Part shown: piece after piece, positions 59,735 through 64,000 of the stretch
How positions within the stretch are numbered: position 1 is the stretch's first letter
Layout: the number at the start of each line of letters is the position of its first letter
DNA from: Hyposmocoma kahamanoa
Taxonomy: Eukaryota; Arthropoda; Insecta; Lepidoptera; Cosmopterigidae
Length of the DNA stretch: 64,000 bases
Direction: 5' to 3'
Assembly (NCBI RefSeq): GCF_003589595.1
Contig: NW_020654810.1
Coordinates: 13,542,303-13,606,302, forward strand
Notes under the pieces: generated by a model
Told to the model about the DNA's origin: nothing
Database searches by the model: none
What the model saw: only the letters and a program-made list of their open reading frames with translations
Made by a program: the position numbers and the translations under genes

Positions 59735-61815
59735 TCACATAATGCTACAAAAACTACGCTCATCAACATCATCTTTGCCTTCTTTTAAGTCCTTAGCTTT
59801 TTGTGCGAGGTATGTGTTTTCGTCTCTTGTGACTAACCACTCTGGCAGAGGTTTATTCCAGTCTGATGGGGGCTCCGATCGTTTTTTCCAAGTGTCATTT
59901 TGATAATGTGCCCTTAGCCGCTCATATCGTCGCTGTCTTTCACTTTTTACTAGCGCTTCCTGAATAACGTAATAAGTAACCAATAGCTTTTAATTAATAG
60001 TGTTTTTAAATACGCATCTTGACAACTCACACACGAGCTTGACAAGTTTACAGTGAAAATCAATAAAAAAATGTTTAAGTAACAATGTGTCATGCTTCTG
60101 ATGAACATGAGCAGAATGCCCATTTAGATACTTCAGATTGAATAAATAAATACACACAAAAACCTATTTGCGCATCTCCCTTAGAGTAGCGTGTTTTTGA
60201 CCATTTTATTTATATTATATTATTATTTATTTCTTTCTATCGCTTAATAATTTCACTAAGACAAATTTTTATTTTATCAATCTGTGTACAGTGTTTTGTA
60301 TTATAGTCTTAATTAAATATTTAGTCAACTGTATTTGTAATTGTAAAATAATTACACTCTGTTCATGTAACTTTAAAATAAAAGAGCACACTAAGAACTT
60401 GCATAGCCTCTGAGGATGACTGTTCAGTAACAGTAAACAGGTCCATTAAATTGAAATTAAACTTAAAAAGTCTATTAACTTTTATAACCAATTCATAACA
60501 GTTCAACAAGGGTAACAGTATTTTACCTGTAAAATCAGAAGATGCATAACGTGAGTTTGGAGATAATATTATGAGTATCCTCATCTTCATCGATCTATTT
60601 ATACGTCCCACTGTTGGGCACAAGTCTCGGCAAGGATTTAGGCCATAGTCTTGCCAGCTTGCCGTTTACGAGGGTTTTCAACTTTGTTTGATGTGCAGGT
60701 TTCATAACAATGTTTTCCTTCACCAATTCCATATGTGCGTGTGTGGAGGATAAAAAATATATACTTACTGCAGCTTTCAAATCATTGTCATCAACCCATT
60801 TACAACAGTTGTTATAATCATGTTTCCACTGGTTGCAGTCAAGGGACTGACCATATATGAAGTACTGATGGAATCTACCTCGGAAGCTTGTACACTCTTT
60901 GTACTCATCTTTGTAGAGATCGCAATCTCTGATCTGTGGAAAAGGCAAGTATTTAAAAAAAATTTCAATTTTCAAAATTCTTTGATGAAAGTTGTACCTT
61001 ATACCTTGTGAATACCTTTCGAATTTGTATTGTTCAATATGCCTTTATTACAGATCCCTTTTTATGTGTAGTAGTGTCAGTTCTACTCAAAGTGTTAAGT
61101 TACTTTAGGAATGATTATGAAGTATGCTGCCCTGCTTACAATGTTAACAGTAAGTATGTTTGTAATGCATATAGACTTACCATACTTATAGTAAGCATGG
61201 CAGTACACATGTGTGTACTTCATGCATAAGACACCTACCATGATATAATTTGTGCGTTATTTAAACATACCACGAGTATAAACACTTATAGGCATTAAAA
61301 TCTGGCAGTTAATAGGATAGCATTAATTGCTGAAATTATTTTGATAATAATGGAGCTAGGATCATTATATTAACACATATTGCCAAGAATTTTTATATGA
61401 TTCTTTATAAGTCCCACATTACTTTAGGAAACTAAATTTAAGTGTGAAAAGATAAAAAATTGGCTTCCAAATTTACTTGTTTAGTTAGTTGTCCAATTTT
61501 ATTACTCGTGAGTATGCAATTATAATAATATATTTACTCGTGAATGACTTGATATCATCTTCTTCTTTTAAATGTTATGGCTCCATCGAAATAAGCAATG
61601 ATTTTGCCAATGTCAAGTAAAAATAACTATGTACGGTAGTTTAATATTATTATAAAAATTATACAAAAAAAATGGATAAATAAATTTAATAATAGAAGTT
61701 GATACAAACTAACCAGCCATTTATCTTCTGGTTCAATATCAGTAGGAGCGGTCTCATCGACTCGTTCGCTTTGGTCTACTATTTCTGATTTTGCAGCCGT
61801 TGCTTTCTCCGACAT
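59735..61815 (-). CDS. C22orf39/PANTS-type (UPF0545) protein with C-terminal CaaX-like box
   Basis: Exons 61815-61714, 60933-60769 and 59959-59735 total 492 nt (163 aa), GT-AG and in frame. Exon 2 carries the conserved Cys-containing core (RDCDLYKDEYKECTSFRGRF; DCNQWKHDYNNCCKW), with a CX9C-like pattern, which matches the human PANTS/C22orf39 family, a small protein reported at synapses. Exon 3 has LVKSERQRRYERLRAHYQND and PPSDWNKPLPEWL, also as in the family. The N-terminus is acidic and longer than in human. The C-terminus is Asp/Glu/Lys-rich and ends CSIM, a canonical CaaX motif. The molecular function of the family is not settled. The ATG at 61815 is the first Met of the frame. Confidence 0.88.
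60585..60760 (-). mobile_element. SINE fragment (same family as 36597-36925)
   Basis: Shares gtttcataacaatgttttcc, ttcaccaattcc and atgtgcaggtttcat with the body of the SINE at 36597. The tRNA head is missing. It lies next to the exon 2 donor of the PANTS gene. Confidence 0.7.
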
Positions 61816-62992
61816 AATTTAATGTAAATTATGATAAATTAGAGTAGAGATTATATTTTATGTCCCAGTGATGTGACATAACCTCTACTTTACATAACCT
61901 CACATAGATACAGTAATGTAATGTAGATAGAGAATTTTCGATAGATGTAGATAGTAGTAGAATGCAGATAGAAAATTCTATCAATAAAAGATATAATTTT
62001 AAAATAAGACAGGTAAATAATATTTTTTTTTTAATTCATGATCACGCCGTGCTGGCTGAAGCGGCTGATCAATTTATGACATTGATTGTTTGATGACAAT
62101 CAGCTGTTCTGTGTTCCTGTTAGTAATTTGTAACCTGATTGCCAATAAAAAAATTTAGGTTCTTGTTCATTAAAATTAAATGGTATATATATATTATTCC
62201 GTGTATGTATTTCGTGTAACGTATATATTATAAATCATAGTGTTCCTTACAATTTCTTTTTGTGTGCCTCTTGTCCGGCTCCTTATCTTTTATTTTGACG
62301 TTTTCACAAAGTTTAAAAAGTATTATTATATATTATTTCCATAATATTTGATAGAAAAACGTGCGAAATCTCAGAAAGTTAAGTTTGCATGAAAAATTGA
62401 AAATGTATTGTGCATAGTGCAAAAAAGGTAGGGGTGTAGTTTCCTTTATTTTTTCCATCCTCTAAGGATCGTATTCCAGAACTATACTCAATGCTCAAGT
62501 CAGGACATGAGTATGATTTCAAGCACTGGAAATACGACTCTAATGGCAAGGACTTGAGTATGATTTCTAGTGCTTTAAATCATACTCATGTCGTAACTTG
62601 AGCAATGAGTAGAGTTCTGGAATACAATCCTAAGCATGCAGTGCTTAGAGGATAGAAAAAAAATGATATGTTTTTAGCTTAGAGGATGGAAAAACAAATT
62701 TACCCACCTCTAATATACACGCTGTCATCACTGTCACTGGCTTCAAATGTGACATTTCACGATGAAACGAACAAATTCTCTTTTCAGTTTTGACAAACAT
62801 AATTATCCTGAAATCTCAAGAAGCAAGATAATATTTGGACGGTAAACTACAGGACATTGGCGAAATCGCCATTATTTTGTATATTTTTTATAATAATATT
62901 AAACTACCGTACATAGTTATTTTTACTTGACATTGGCAAAATCATGGATTATTTCGATGGGGCCATAACGTTTAAAAGAAGAAGAAAATATT
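61555..62992. repeat. 118-bp inverted duplication around PANTS exon 1
   Basis: 61555-61672 and 62875-62992 are inverse copies with roughly 90% identity (cttcttcttttaaatgttat; gattttgccaatgtcaagta; aaataactatgtacggtagt). They enclose exon 1 (61714-61815) and the upstream region. No transposon signature is evident. Confidence 0.8.
62466..62632. repeat. palindromic MITE, complete copy 3
   Basis: Inverted termini aggatcgtattccagaacta (left) and, inverted, aggattgtattccagaactc (right); interior tcaagcactggaaatacgac and gacttgagtatgatttctag. Total about 167 bp. Two partial copies are at 14280 and 15822. Confidence 0.85.
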
Positions 62993-63594
62993 TATTTGGA
63001 AGAATTATCAAAAATTTGCAACTCAGTGGAAATTGCATGTGGCCAAAGGCTAGTGCCAAACTATAAGAGAAAAAAAAAACCAATCAAGTTGTAAAGTGGT
63101 GAAAAAAAACGCGGGAAAATTCGATTCTGGCGGTCGTGTTTTCGAGTTTTTATTACTGAATAATTAAGTTATATGTGATCAGACGACTTATTTTGTTTTA
63201 TATTGTATATAAATAGTTATTTAGTTTGTGTATATAGTTACTTACTGTAGTTCTTCTGTGTAGGTAAGTTTTTTATTAACTTTTGTTATAGGGGAGAAAC
63301 CTCCCGACGACCCGGGACGTTGTGTACCTCATGTACGATAACATTTGTATAGGGGAGAAAAATGTGATGGATACAGATAACAATATTCCTTTACTCGACA
63401 GGAAACGTTCCAAATCTTGCAATGTTATAATTATTGTTGAATGGTCGTAACTACAAATAAGATATTTATTTTGGAGAATTTAAATCACGTAAAATATATT
63501 CAATTGCTTCAGACACTGACGTGAGCAGAGATAAGAGAAAGATAGAACATAGACAAAAAGTAAACTGTTAATGCTGTTCCATCACTCCTCCTCA

Positions 63595-64000
63595 CTAAGG
63601 GTCGAGGCCAAGGTTCTTAATAATCTTTATTAGACTGGGACCTGGTAAAGCCTTAGTGAACATATCAGCTTCTAATTCATCGGTTCTTTTATATTGCAGC
63701 TTAATGAAACCTTCAGACACCTTTTCTTTAATAAAGTGTCTTCTTATTTGAATATGTTTCGAACGTTTGTCCACAATCGGATTTCTTGCTAACTGTTGTG
63801 CTGCCTGATTGTCATTATATAAGACCATGACCTTTTGATCAATTCCAAGATTTTCACACAATTGTAGTAAGTACATGGCTTCCTTAGCTGCTTCGGTCAA
63901 TGCCATATATTCATTCTCTGCGGTTGAGAGAGCCACAGTTCGTTGTTTCTTAGATTCCCAGCTTACAATACCACTGGCATATGTAAAACAGTACCCACTA
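63595..64000 (-). mobile_element. Ty1/Copia-type retrotransposon, RNase H end (partial)
   Basis: Minus-strand frame open from the window edge (64000) to a stop at 63595: SWESKKQRTVALSTAENEYM, LTEAAKEAMYL, YNDNQAAQQLARNP, KRSKHIQIRRHFIKEK, ELEADMFTKALPG. This is the C-terminus of a Copia Pol polyprotein (RNase H, the last domain). No stop or frameshift is seen in this part. Past the stop a purine-rich tract (agtgaggaggag) followed by tgatgg at 63590-63574 is a good candidate for the polypurine tract and the start of the 3' LTR, which would extend towards about 63250. The 5' part lies outside the window. Confidence 0.88.

Overview
The window is eukaryotic and insect-like, most probably from a moth or butterfly (Lepidoptera). 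The evidence is short GC-balanced exons with canonical GT-AG introns set in AT-rich DNA, orthologues of ordinary metazoan housekeeping genes, and a dense load of elements typical of lepidopteran genomes: tRNA-derived SINEs, a decayed mariner, jockey-like LINEs, a Copia fragment, hAT-type and Tc1-type elements. The lepidopteran assignment is an inference; no species can be named. All gene models below were spliced by eye; every junction used keeps the reading frame.

Layout. OXSM (mitochondrial beta-ketoacyl-ACP synthase, + strand, 1304-2605) converges on a nine-exon GGNBP2 orthologue (- strand, 13887-3782, 613 aa). The introns of GGNBP2 hold a LINE split by a hAT-type element, a mariner relic and two strong inverted repeats. 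A repeat-rich spacer follows, dominated by a 5.1-kb TA-flanked element (16178-21306) that carries a lightly damaged DDE transposase and a 73-bp tandem array of tRNA-like units. SBDS (+, 21804-22642) comes next, then a BTB-domain gene (+, 23169-37160). Its constitutive BTB exons can be spliced in frame either to a two-finger C2H2 exon (409 aa) or to four downstream exons that include a BEN domain (540 aa). A palindromic Tc1-like element (30041-32424) sits in the intron between the two alternatives.

37.2-44.6 kb is mostly gene-poor. After it comes a compact two-gene unit on the + strand: SOSS-C/INIP (44612-45289), whose stop codon lies one base before the ATG of METTL5 (45291-47632) in the same exon, so a dicistronic mRNA is likely. 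Convergent to it is ALDH7A1/antiquitin (-, 56470-48537, eight exons, 536 aa). Its introns contain a second LINE with the reverse transcriptase deleted, and an insertion with an unusually long (about 118 bp) target duplication that copies a splice donor. The last gene is a C22orf39/PANTS-type protein (-, 61815-59735, 163 aa) ending in a CaaX-like box. The window ends inside the RNase H end of a Copia-type retrotransposon (-, 63595-64000).

No evident common pathway links the genes. OXSM and ALDH7A1 are mitochondrial or metabolic; SBDS and METTL5 both act on ribosomes; SOSS-C acts in DNA repair; the BTB gene is a probable chromatin or transcription factor.
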